This document shows, piece by piece, positions 43,430-55,297 of a DNA stretch of 64,000 nucleotides. Under the pieces are notes generated by a model. The model did not search any database, was not told the origin of the DNA, and saw only the letters and a list, made by a program, of their open reading frames with translations. This DNA comes from Platanthera guangdongensis. Lineage: Eukaryota; Streptophyta; Magnoliopsida; Asparagales; Orchidaceae. The position numbers and the translations under genes are program-made. Positions within the stretch are counted from its first letter, which is position 1. Every line of letters begins with the position of its first letter. Where the stretch lies: contig CM077162.1 of the NCBI GenBank assembly GCA_039583875.1, positions 63,222,822 to 63,286,821 of the forward strand, read 5' to 3'.

Positions 43430-44250
43430 TCCACTTTTATATAAAAGTGACACGGGTAGGGACACGCCCGTGTCCTTACCCGTGTCCTGCTTAGGCGAAG
43501 CGTTACGATGGTTTTATGCGTCGGTTCAATACTCGACGCGACACACGAGTGGGACACGCCCGTGTCAGCCTAGTCATGCCCGTGACATGGGGCGTGTAAC
43601 CCACTCGAGACCTACTTGAGAGGACTTACTCGAGAGAAAACCAACTACTCGAGTACACGGATAAGACACGCCCGTGTCACAGGGATGACACGCCCGTGTC
43701 ACCCCCCCCCCCTCTTACTCGAGTACTTTTCCACCTACTCTAGTATATTCGACCTACATGAGAGCTACTCGAGGATGAGTGGGACACGCCCTGTGAAACG
43801 CCCGTGTCACGGGTCGTGCACCCCATACTTGACACTCGACGATCGTAGAGAGCTGGTCATCGACCAGAGGTAGCACACGCCCTCCGACACGCCAGTGTCG
43901 GATGGGACACGCCTGTGTCGCTACCCGGTTCATACGATGTCGACACACCTCGTCGATCTCGACACGCCTCGTTAAGCTCAACTCGACACAATAACACACG
44001 GGTAGGGACACGCCCGTGTCTCTACCTGTATCATACAATTCATCGATCTCGACATGAAGTTCGTCAATCTCGGCACGTCGATCTCGACATGGGTAGGGAC
44101 ACGGACGGACACGTCCGTGTCTCTACCTGTGTCCCTTCACACGGGTAGTGACTTGCCCGTGTCACTATCCGTGTCCATCTTTGGACATACTCAAGTCATC
44201 GACTCGAGAGCTGGCCACTCCCACACGGGTAGGGACACGCCCGTGTCTCT
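43430..44250. repeat. GACACGCCCGTGTC / TACTCGAG array and TATA box in G2 5' LTR
   Basis: The array is the same as at 15650-16390, with small copy and sequence differences, and a CCCCCCCCCC run at about 43703. The TATA box (minus strand) is at 43430-43446. Confidence 0.88.
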
Positions 44251-44387
44251 ACTCGTGTCCTATGCTTGACTGATTTCTCCTCCTTTTCACATGTGCTGTC
44301 CTGTTGTCAGCACTCCCCCTGAACCCAAGTCAGCTCTCCTGACTCAAAAACACGTACGAGGGGCCTAGTGCGATTCGGGATGTTACA

Positions 44388-44540
44388 GCTCAGGCTGCTC
44401 CATTAGATCAACCAAGCCACCAAGTCCATCATGGCCAGTCCACCCAGGCCGCAACATCAGTCCGCCCAAGCCACGTACTCAGACCGCCCAGAATCACTCA
44501 GTTTGCTTAATCAACCACTTTCACTTCAAAATTTTCAACA
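44388..44540 (-). repeat. 3' LTR remnant of E3
   Basis: It matches 50216-50361 of the other LTR and ends TTTTCAACA, followed by CTCCCCCTTGAAG, the complement of a polypurine tract. The rest was lost at the G2 insertion. Confidence 0.85.
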
Positions 44541-47500
44541 CTCCCCCTTGAAGTGAGAAGTGGTGATCAAGCCCGGCAGTGCTCGTAACCGTGTAAATGG
44601 CACCTTCGACAACGGCTTCGTGAAAATGTCCACGACATTGTCGTCACTCCGCACATGCTGCACCATAACAGAACCCTCCAGCACCTTCTCCCGAATGAGT
44701 TGGTGCTCAATCTCTATGTGCTTGGTCCGAGCATGACAAACTGGATTATTCACTAGCTTTAAGGCACTCTCATTGTCATCGCTCAGCAGATTAGGACCAT
44801 ACACTTCTTCATAGGCGTCATCTACTAGTCTCCTAAGCTAGATGGCTTCCCAAGCTGCCAAGACCGAGTCCTTGTATTTCGCTTCCGTAGTAGAGACGGA
44901 CATTGTGTCTTGCTTCTTGCTGCACCAAGAAATACTCCCTGATCCACAAGTGAAGATGTAACCGGATTTTGACTTCCGGTCATCTGAATCTCCCCCATAA
45001 TCAGCATCTGAGAATCCTTGAAGAACAAAATCCATGCCTCACCTATACAGGAGACCCATGTCAGAAGTGGCTTTCACGTACTTCAAGATATTTCTAGCCG
45101 CCATCGGATGAGGCTTCCTGGGTTCCGCCATATATCGACCTACTCGGCCAACAACATAAGCAATGTATGGACTTGTAATCATAAAGTAAATAAGACTCCC
45201 AACTAGAGCCCGAAACACCAAAGGATCTGGAAGAATCCTCCCCTCATCCCACCGAAGTTTGATGCCTGAATCAAACGGAGTAGAGCTACTCTTCCCCTCC
45301 TGCATGCCGAATCGTTGAATGATCCGTTCCGCATAGCCCTTCTGGTACACGAGTATCCCACTCACCTTCCTCTCCACCTCAAGTCCATGGAAATGGTGGA
45401 GTTCACTTAGATCCTTCATCTCGAACCTGATAGATAGCTCTGCCCTGAGCCTAACAACTTCCTCCTTAGAGTTCCCCATGATGATCATGTCATCCACATA
45501 CAATAGCATCAGGACTAGAAGCTCCCCCTTCTTCTTGACGTAGTGGCTCGAGTCTGAGTTAGAAGTAAGATAACAACAGAACTAGAGGTATTCTGCAATC
45601 TTCCAATACTAGGATTGAGGAGCATGCTTCAACCCATAAAGCGCTTTCCGGAGCTTACAGACATAGTTCGGATGTTCTTCAGATATTTACCCGAGTGGCT
45701 GATCTATGAAGATGTCCTTGTCAATCTCCCAATAAAGAAAAGCATTCTTTACGTCCAGCTGTCACATCTTTCAACCTTGGCAAGCCGCCAAATCTATCAC
45801 CACTAGTACTGAAGTCATCTTCGCCACAGGACTAAACATCTCATCATAGTCCTCGTCGTATTGTTGGGAAAACCCTCGAGCTACAACACGAGCCTTGTAC
45901 CGCTCGATGTTTCCATTTGCCTTGTTATTCAGCCTGTAGACCCATTTGCAAGTAACAGGAGTAATGCCATCCACCTTGTGCGCCAAGTCCCAAGTTTCAT
46001 TCTTCTTGAGGGCAGCCATCTCCACATCCATGGCATCAACCCACTCCTTTACTCCAGTGGCCTCTTCAAACTTTGAAGGCTCCTGCTCATCCAAGGGGCC
46101 TGCGAAGAAACAAGTAACGAAGCTCACCGTGTTTCCTTCGCAATACCGAGATGGTGGCTTAATGGCCCTCTTTTATCTGCGAAGAGGTTGCTCCTTCCTC
46201 ACCACCTCTGCTGCTTCTTCAACACCAACTCTGTTACCAGGCACACTTGGATCATCGCTCCCCCTGCTTCCTGAACCAGAAGCTTCAACCCCAGATCTCA
46301 AAACAATCGGAGCTCCTGGTGACACATACAACTCCACCTAAAGATCTTCTACATCTTCCTGCTACTCTTCAACAAACCTGCTCTCCTGTTGTTCAACAGT
46401 GCCACCTCCATACGACGTCAGCTCATCAAAGACAACGTCTGTTGAAACAAAGAACTTCTTTGTCGCAGGATCCATGCACTTCAACGCCTTCTTCCGCTTA
46501 TTATAGCCCACAAAGACAAGCTTTCTTGCCTTTGCATCAAGCTTGGTCCTCTGAGCATCTGGGATTTGAACATAGCAAGTTGATCCGAACACCTAAAGGT
46601 GCTCCACACTCGGCTTCTCCTTAAACATCATTTCCATAGGACACTTCATGTTTATCAGACTTAGAGGCATCTGATTGATGACGTATGTTGCACAGGCAAT
46701 TCCTTCCACCCAGAAGGACCTGGGAATGCCCTTTGCATGAAGTAATAATTTGCAAGTTTCCGTCAAGTGACGGATCTTCCTCTCTGCAACTGCATTTTGT
46801 TGTGGAGTATGAGCATAAGTAATATCCCTCTAGATCTCGTGCTTCCTATAGAAGTTAGAGAACTCAGATGGGACAAACTCGCCACCGTTGTCTGATCTGA
46901 ACTTCTTGATCCGCAAGCCAAGCCGGCCCTCAACTAGCTCCTTGAACACCGCAAATAATTGGAAAGTTGCCGACTTCACCTTCATGAAATACACCCATGT
47001 GTATCTTGAGTAGTCATCAATCAAAACCAGCATGTATCTGCTACATCCAATACTCGCAGCTACTATTGTCCCCATCAAATCACCATGGTTGCATTCCAAT
47101 GGTGCCTTGCTCCTCATTTGAGACTTATCAAACGAAAGGCGATGAGCCTTACCGTACTGACATCCCGCGCAAACGTGGCCATCTCTATAGGAGGACAACT
47201 TCGGCAAGCCTCTCATCAGGCTCCTTATCAACATAGCTTTCATCATCCCTATATGCCCTAGTCTTTCATGCCAGATAGCCGCGTTATCATTGGCCCTCAT
47301 CCGATCAACATAAGAGTTTGTTGATAAAACAAACAAATCTCTTACCCTTCTCCCTACATGAGCAACATCAACCTTAACCACTGATACATTGCGGAGAAAC
47401 CTAACTTCTGTTCGGCCAAATAGAACAAGAAAGCCGATGTCGACTGCATTAGTCACCGAGAAGAGGTTCTTCTTCATGCCAGGAACATGGTACACACTCC

Positions 47501-48606
47501 TTAGAGTAAGCGGACCCTGAGCACTATCCAAAGAGACAACACCCTCCTTCTCTACAGAATGAACAGAATCATTAGCTGTAATAATTGCTTCATTACTTGA
47601 GAATGGTTGCAGAGATGAGAACTTCGACTAGTCTCCAGTGAGGTGATGGACACACCCCGAGTTTATTATCCAATCATCTTGGTAGTCAACGGTGGCAAGA
47701 GCACGAACATACCTGCTTGTCAGAAAAGCTCCTCCCCACCCGGCTTCCTCAGAACTAGAACAAGATCCCTCCTTGACTGCAACATGCTTAGGTTGCAACT
47801 TGACCTTGCAGTCGAGCTTGAAGTGTCCTGCCTGATTGCATCTATAGCACTTCAACACTTTCTTCCAGTTCTTAGGAGCAGATCTCCTCTCTTGCTGATA
47901 AGTGGTTGAAGGCCCTTCTTCAGCAGCAGACTTCTTCTTCTCCCATCTCTTCTTCTTCTTCTCAGTGATGAGAGCTTTACTCCCTCCTTCAGAGATAGTC
48001 ACACCGGCCATCTGCTTGGCCAAGCTCTCCTATGACACTACCAAGTTTTCTAGCTCCAGCAGAGAAGGTTGAGTTGACCACCCTTGCACAGAAGTCACAA
48101 AAGCCACATATTCCTTCCGCAACCCACGAACTATGTGTCCTCTTCAGCTTTGATTCAGAGATGGGCTCATCAGGATCAAATGCTGATATTTCAGCGCACA
48201 AATTCTTCATCTTAAAGAAGAACTTAGAGATAAAAATATCACCTTGAGTTGCCTTAGCCAACTCATTCTCCAGGAACTACAGCCTTGCCACATTCTTCCT
48301 GTTAAACAAACCATTAATTGTTGTCCAAATCTCCGCAGCAGACTCACATCCTAAGATGTGATCAAAGAGCTCATGTGAGACAGCCCATTTGAGAGCAAAC
48401 TCTGCCTTTGCATTAGTTATTCTCCAAACTCTCACCTCCTCAGCAGTACCAGTAGCAGCAGTTACATCTTGCTTGTCGTCACCACCGACGAACTCCCAGA
48501 ACTCCTTGCCCAAGACATAGCTCCTCATACACAACTTCCACTTCTTGAAGTTAGTCGTTGTAAGAAGTTCAATGCCAAGACCTCTTCCGTAAGCTCCTTC
48601 CATTGC
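44541..48606 (-). pseudogene. E3 gag-pol remains
   Basis: Starting from MEGAYGRGLGIELL (about 48603) the order is gag, CCHC knuckle (CYRCNQAGHFKLDC), protease, integrase, reverse transcriptase and RNase H. The protease reads WIINSGCVHHLTG: the catalytic Asp has become Asn. Integrase keeps VLIDDYSRYTWVYFMKVKS and SDNGGEF; reverse transcriptase keeps MLLYVDDMIIMG; RNase H keeps FSDADYGGDSDDRKSKSG and HARTKHIEIEHQLIREK. Breaks occur at about 48270, 47990, 47620, 46830, 46600-46360, 46130 and 45500-45770. Confidence 0.85.
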
Positions 48607-48701
48607 AAAACACCACTGATCACAAAAGCTTCCACAAGCACCGAGCACAATCTGAGGTTGATCACAGCTCACTATTATAGCCACTGTTCCCTCTAATACC
48701 A

Positions 48702-50361
48702 TGTTGAAATTTCTCAAGCTGATCAACTGCTATTTATGGTATCTAGCAGACACTTCCAAAACTATCAAGCTAATCACTTGATTAAGCGGAAAATGAGAAC
48801 TAGTCGTAGTAACACTCCAACCATAAACTAAGCAATCTAATCAGTAACAACAGAAAGCGACAGTGATATTTATTTATCAACTATCAATCTTTACAAGGCG
48901 AGGTAAACATGGCGAGACATGATTTCACCAAGTACAAATGAGAAGAAAATAAACAAGAGAAATCTTCAAGCCAGGCGGACTGCCTCAGAGACTGCTGAGT
49001 CGACCGAGACCGCCGAGACAGCCAAGCCGATGCTGCTATCACTAAAACTATGGAGTCCGCACAAATAGCGGACAACCCATAATTCTGCTGGCGCCCGCTC
49101 TACAAGTTGCAGTCGAACTGAATGAACAGACTGCCAAGCCTGCTGAGACCGGCGACCTGGTTATTGAACTTAGACTTCAATTGCTGGAGAGAAAAACTAG
49201 TTGGCCTCAAAATATGACCTGCTGCGACCACAAATTGTAAACCGCAAGCTTCACTGCTTCGTTACCTTGATCAGAACCAGACGCGTGACTTCACAGTGCT
49301 AGCCGCACAACCTGCAAATAACAACCTATTAAATCTCAAACTGTGCGACCTGGAAAACCGAGTTCACAATAATTGATCTGTGCGCAACTTACTGTTCACT
49401 CTGTTACTGTAGAAATGTCGGGGGGTCTATTTGTACGCGAGGTGAGGAGTGTGGACACCGCCGTAAAGAATAGAGTCACCACCCTAGCTTGCTGCTAGCA
49501 CAATCCAGTCCGCCGAGTCCGCAAGGACTAAGCCGGACACGAACTTTCCAGGAGCCAAGTCAAGAAGCCAGTCCGCCACCAGGCCGACATCGCACCATTC
49601 TGCACCCATACAGCATGCGGACACAACAACATCCCAATCACTGTGACAATCCGCACACTACATGCGGACAAGGCATTAACCCACTCAGCTCGCAAATACC
49701 GCAGTAGTCCACCACATTGCACAGCACCCGGACACAGCCACATCCACATACTGCATGTCCGTAAGTCATACGCAGACGTGACACCAGTCCACACAGCTCG
49801 CAAACACAGCTCCAGCCCGCCACACAAGTCCATGACCAAGAGGTAGATAGCCCGGTCAACAGCGGACTGTGCGGATACTGCGGACACCCTAGACTTGTCA
49901 CAAAGTGTGACCAAGTCCTGCATCACACCAAACAACAGGTGCGAGCTCGGCGAACACAAAGCCAGACCACCAACTCCATGGACAGTACGCCATCATGAAT
50001 GCAGTTATCACCCACCGCATCACCGAAGAACTCAGTAAGGACAATTGTCGATCTCGGAATCTCCAAAACCAGTCCGCCATAATAGACTCCGCAGACTCCA
50101 ACTGAGTCTGCCACCTTCCTGCGAACTCACAGTTAATCCACCCGGTTACATCAAGAACAAGTTCTGCAGAACCGCATGCCGAGCTGAGCACCGCCACCAG
50201 ACCGCCATAGATAGGCCGCTCAGGCCGCTCTCATTAGATCAACCAAGCCACCAAGTCCATCCAGGCCAATCCACCCAGGCCGCAACATCAGTCCGCCCAG
50301 GCCATAGACTCAGACAGCCCAGACTTCTTAATCAACCACTTTCACTTAAAAATTTTCAACA
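48702..50361 (-). repeat. 5' LTR of E3
   Basis: The 1660-bp LTR aligns with those of E2. The primer site next to it is altered (minus strand TGGTATTAGAG, 48691-48701). The TATA box position reads TATTTGTACG instead of TATTTATAGG, so the promoter has probably decayed. The AGTCCGC-type array at 49500-50330 is present but eroded. Confidence 0.87.
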
Positions 50362-52883
50362 CCTTATTTGTAAAGTGGACTAGTGCACCTTATTTTGATA
50401 AGTAGATAATAAATATTATGTCTTGCTGGAAAATTGTGTTACTTGGCAGAGAATCTTTTAGAGCATAATAAAGTTTAGAAAATTATCACATGTCATTTGG
50501 ATAAGTTTATAAGAATGTTTTTTTCAAAAAGTGCACTTTAATGGAATTATTTGAAGTATTTTTCTACATAGCTCACTAACCTTGGAATTGAATGAAACTA
50601 AGTCAGTAGTGTTTTATGATCATTATAAGACTATGCTAATTTTTATATAAGTTTTGGATTATGATTTATGGTACTCCCTTCATTATCTCTAATTATTTGA
50701 ATTACCTTGAATTAATTATTTAGAGGTTATTTTGTTTATAAAAATCTGTGAAATTTGGTATTCACTGATAGTTTTAAATCATATAGTGTTCATAATTTTT
50801 TTGGTGGCCATAACTTAAGGAAATCTAGTACTTTATGTTCAAAATTACCCATGGCCTAACTTTTGGGAAAATTTAATAAATGTCAAATTAATTAGGAAAA
50901 TTGCAAGTTTCTAGATATAGACTAATTGTGTTAGGATAAAGCCCAATAATAATCTTAGTGCATTTGGATGAAAATTTGGAGTACCTCATGTCATGTACAT
51001 CATATAGCTTAGAGTGGTCTGCATACAGTAATACTGCGAAATTGTGATAACATGTCTAATGGACATGGAGTTGGGTTGATTGTATACTAATTTGGTGAGT
51101 TGAAAATGAGTTCATCTTTAGGAGTCATGATGTGGAAGTCATGGATTGACAAGTGTTGAGTGGTGCTCGGGATTGACGAAACATCGTCCTTCCTGTGGAG
51201 AGAGAAAAGAGTCAAATGCACTAGGGTTAGATTAAGTATAACCTTAAATGAGGTTTATTATGGGTAGATACCAATAATATTAAGTACCTTGCGAAAGGGA
51301 GCTTTGAGCTTCAACCCATCGTAGTTCCTAGTGCCCTCGAGAGCAATTCACAGGGAATGTCTTGGGCAGTTCAAGGTTAATGTAAGTTGTAAGACTAAAT
51401 GGAAAACAAGAGTAATTAGAAATACTCTAGGATTGACCTTACACTCACACTCCCCGGTGTTTTGGGAGTTAGGTTGGGTTTCATGAGCGATAGGCTTGGT
51501 GGTTTGGTGATGGGCAGGTTAGCCCGGCGAGACGATGGCTCGGTAGATATTTGTGTCGTCCGGGTTAGTTCGGGGAGCTTTGGCTCGATAGATTTTGGTG
51601 AAGGAAAGGATAGTCCGAGGAGCTTTGGCTCAGTGGGAATTACATTAATGTTGCATGTGCATATGTATAAGGTTGTGGGTCTACGGTATTGGACGGTCGT
51701 CGCACCGACACCAATACGTTGACTCGACAAGTGTGGTTTTGCACTTAGCCAAATAAAGTCTGGTGCGCGAGCCGGTAAGAGTACGCAGGAGTTCTGCTTA
51801 GTGCATCAGCGTTGAGGCATACAATATGTCTGACTGGTAGTGCTGATACCAGTTTAGTGGTGGGCGATGCCCAACCCACCGCTTCTGTTTGCCACTACGG
51901 AGGTATCCTGAGAGGTTATGCTCCAAAAAGGGGGAACTAAAAGTCTGTGTGTACAGAGTCGGGTGTGTGTGTTACACTTGTATGTTCTTATCATATCATA
52001 CTTGCATGACATATCATAATCATTACATATAACCCTCGACACATATTGTATAAATTAGTATGGGACACTTTATACAATAGGCCTTGCAAAACGACCCTTT
52101 GGTCTATAAGGTTGTATGGGCATTCCTATAGGTCATGGTTACTTACTTAGTTGACCTTCTTATACTTTAATTGATCAACTTGATCATGTGTATACTAATA
52201 CTGCTTACCTACTATTTGCTTACTTATACTTGTTGTTGTTATATGCTCATGTTAGACTATTTTCGTCGTCACCTGCTTACCTTTGTTAATCTCCACATTA
52301 AATACCTTCCCTTTCCTTCTCCCCGCTCGGTGCCTAGGAGCCACGGGGGAGGGTGTTGGGTACGTACACTATCTTTCAGAGGGGATGGGGATGATATGAC
52401 TTGGTATTTTAGACTAATGGTCGTTGGCCAAATCATTTTGGGGGATCATGGAGCTGAACCAGGAGATGCAGCCCCAGAGGGCGGTGCGCTTGGAGACTGG
52501 TCAGTCTAGCACGGGAGTTCAGGCAGCAGGGACAGAGAGTCTCAATCATTAGTAGTATTATAGATTTACTTCTGCAATTAGTGACTTGTATTGAGGATCA
52601 TGATGCATCGGGCAGGAGCCCTTTTTATTAGTACTTTGATTTATCATTACCGTGGACTCTCCCTTCGTGGAGATTTATTTATATTCAGGTGATTTTTGGT
52701 GGACCAACATTGAGTTTCATTTTACACATGTACTTATACTTATACTTTTCTCCTGTGCGATCGGTATGGCTGGCAGGATCGACGTTTTGTAGTGACGACC
52801 TTCCCGGGCGTGTTGGTGTCACTACAAAGAGGCGGTTCTGGGCATAAGACACTGTTGGTTTTGGAAAAAAAGAGGGTATTACA
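50362..52883 (+). repeat. 5' LTR of gypsy element H (left end lost at E3)
   Basis: AT-rich sequence without genes runs up to a chromovirus LTR end, GAGGGTATTACA. The stretch 51420-52883 corresponds to LTR J on the other strand. The part 50362-51180 is assigned here by continuity only. The start of the LTR is not visible because E3 abuts it. Confidence 0.6.
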
Positions 52884-52994
52884 AACTAGTATCAAAGCGA
52901 AACATCGATCGGAAGAGTAGAAGTCCGCTAACCCGGGGACACACCCGCCAGATGGTGTGCCCATATGGGGGATCACATGTAATTGTCCACTTTT

Positions 52995-55297
52995 AACTAG
53001 GTCAAGATGATGGTTGTCGATATATCGGTGGTGTGGGACTTTACGGATGTGTTTCCAAAGAAGCTACCAAGATTGCCGCCGTATCGGGAGAAGGATTTTC
53101 ACATGTAGTTGGTGCAGGGAGATAATCTGGTGTCTAGGGCTCCTTATTGGATGGCTCTAAAGGAGCTGGTGGAGTTCAGGAGTCAGCTGAAGGAGCTGGT
53201 GGAGGCTGGATTCGTTAGGACAAGTTCATCGCCTTGGGTAGCTCCAGTCTTGTTTGTGAAAAAGAAGGATGGGACCCTCAAGTTGTGCATCGACTATCGT
53301 GCACTAAAACGGTTGATAGACTGGAACACATATCCACTGCCAAGGATCGACGAGTTATTTGACAGGATAGAGGGAACACATTGGTTCTCAAAACTGGATC
53401 TGAGGTCGGGATACTATCAGCTACGAGATTCAAGAAGAAGATATCTTGAAGACGGCGTTTAGCAGCAGATATGTCCTGTACGAGTTTATCATGATGCTCT
53501 TTGGACTCACGAATGCGCCATCAGCTTTCATGAGCTTGATGAACCGGGTGTTCTAGTCGTACCTCGATAGGTTTGTCATTGTATTCATAGATAACATCCT
53601 CATTTATTCGAGGACAAAGGAAGAGCATGCACAATATTTGGCCTTGACTCTGGAGAAGCTCAGGGAGCATCAGTTGTATGCTAAGTTCAGCAAATGCCAG
53701 TTTTGGCTGATGGAGGTGGCCTTTTTAGGCCACATTATCAGTGGAGCATGATTGGCGGTGGATCCCGCGAAGATTCATGTAGTACGAGACTGGTCTCAGT
53801 TGAAGACGACCACAGATGTCCTAAGTTTCTGGGATTGGTCGGGTACTAACGGAAGTTTCTGTAAGGATTCTCTTAGATAACATTTCCACTCACTTCTTTG
53901 ACGAAGGACACTCTGTTCGTTTAGACGCCACTGTGTGAGGTGGCCTTCCAGGAGTTGATGGGTTGGCTTACGTCGGCCCCTATCCTCGCTCTCCCGTCTG
54001 GGAAGGATGGGTCCAGGTGTACACTGATGCATCAATCTAGGGGATGGGCGCTGTACTTATGCATCATGGACATGTGATAGCATGCGCCACCCGTCAGCTG
54101 AAGAAGAACGAGCAGAACTATCTTGTGCATGACTTGGAGATGGGAGCGTTGGTGTTCGCTCTGAAGATCTGGCAGCATTATCTTTATGGTGTGCAATGCG
54201 AAATATTTTCGGATCACTAGAATCTAAAATATATCGACACACAGAAGGAGTTGAACATCCGCCAAAGACGATTGGTGGAGTTTCTATCCGATTATGAGTA
54301 CACGATACACTATCACCTAGGGAAGGAGAATGTGGTGGCAGACACACTAAGCCAGAGGGCTACCACTTTAGGAGTAGAGCCCCAGTTGATGGCTATGGAG
54401 CTGATATGGATGATGGAGGATATGCAGATAATTTTGGTGTCTTCATACGACTCAGTCTTTATGAGGAGTATCTGGCCTCGATAAGCACTACAGATGATAT
54501 TCAGGAGCGCATTAGGGCTGAGCAGAGAAGGGATGACAAGCTAGAACCAGTATTCAGGACCATGAAGGCATGCATGGTCGGGGAGTATACTGAGAGGGAT
54601 GGGTTGTTATGCTTTAGAGGATGGATATACATACCGGCTGAGGGAAGGATTCGGGAGGACATTATGACCGAGGCTCACTACAGCAGGTACTCGGTGCACC
54701 CAGGCATCACTAAGATTACGGCTGACCTGAAGAGGACAATGTTCTGGCCGGGTATGAAGAGCAATATCACATACTTCGTGACCCATTGCGAGGCTTGTCA
54801 GTTAGTGAATGCAGAGTGTAAGAGTCCGGCCGGATTGTTGCAGCCACTTCCGGTGCCGGGGTGGAAGTTCGACGATATCTCCATGGATTTCATACATGGT
54901 CTTCCTCGGTCACAGGCGGGGAACAACTCGATGTGGGTAATCGTCGATTGATTGATGAAGGTGGCCAGATTTCTACCGAACATGAAGGACGCTCCAGTAT
55001 GTGACTTGTTGCGGAGGTTTGTGGAGTAGTTCGTCCGATACCATGGATTGCCGAGGACGATAGTGTCTGTTCATGATGGACGATTTACGTCTATGGAGTG
55101 GAGGTCAATCCAGGCTTATTTGGGGACCCGGTTGACATTTAGTACTGCCTTCTACCCTCAGACGGATGGGCAGACAGAGAGTACCAATTGGACACTAGAG
55201 GATTTGTTGCGTGTTTGCATACTGGACCGCGAAGAACCATAGGAGAGGCAGCTACCGTTGATCGAATTATCGTACAACAACAGCCACCAGTCCAGCA
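52995..55297 (+). pseudogene. H reverse transcriptase, RNase H and integrase remains
   Basis: It opens with VVWDFTDVFPKKLPRLPPYR and [19 protein letters not shown], then [15 protein letters not shown], after which a 1-base shift occurs near 53430. The catalytic block reads [11 protein letters not shown], Asn replacing the second Asp. RNase H at 54000-54340 is frameshifted. The integrase zinc-binding motif HYSRYSVHPG and CEACQ, and the core (FDDISMDFIHGLP, YPQTDGQTES) are legible in frame at 54406-55242 with several stops. It cannot make active enzyme. Confidence 0.8.

Larger units (their letters stand above)
5986..44387 (-). mobile_element. Ty3/gypsy chromovirus 'G2', split by three nested insertions
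   Basis: This minus-strand Tekay-like element is spread over 38.4 kb because E1, E4 and E2 have inserted in it. Its own parts are: the 3' LTR in two pieces (5986-6024 and 13420-16522), internal pieces 16523-17849 and 30433-33151, and the 5' LTR in two pieces (33152-35446 and 42957-44387). A primer site lies at 33141-33149. Both LTRs begin TGTAACATCCC (minus strand) at 16522 and 44387. After removing the insertions, homology between the LTRs covers about 3.13 kb in each, but the terminal 0.6 kb of the left LTR is missing and J abuts it. The inside codes for protease, reverse transcriptase, RNase H and integrase with a chromodomain-like tail; no gag is found. Confidence 0.85.
33152..44387 (-). 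repeat. 5' LTR of G2, split by E2
   Basis: The two pieces (33152-35446 and 42957-44387) total about 3.7 kb. The minus-strand start TGTAACATCCC is at 44387, against E3 sequence. The GACACGCCCGTGTC/TACTCGAG array is at 43440-44250, with its TATA box (minus strand TTTTATATAAAAGTGG) at 43430-43446. Confidence 0.85.
44388..50361 (-). mobile_element. Ty1/copia element 'E3' (E2 family), left LTR truncated
   Basis: This minus-strand element has a full 5' LTR (48702-50361), primer site, degraded gag-pol, and only the last 153 bp of the 3' LTR (44388-44540). The missing LTR part is where G2 has inserted, and the far side of the break is not in the window. Proteins are closely related to those of E2 but carry many more stops and frameshifts, so E3 is older. 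Its right end meets sequence I assign to the LTR of H. Confidence 0.88.

Noticed and set aside
43695..43715. Run of C as a programmed frameshift or i-motif
   Set aside because: It lies in the non-coding G2 LTR array between motif units and is probably slippage; the other LTR has a shorter run.
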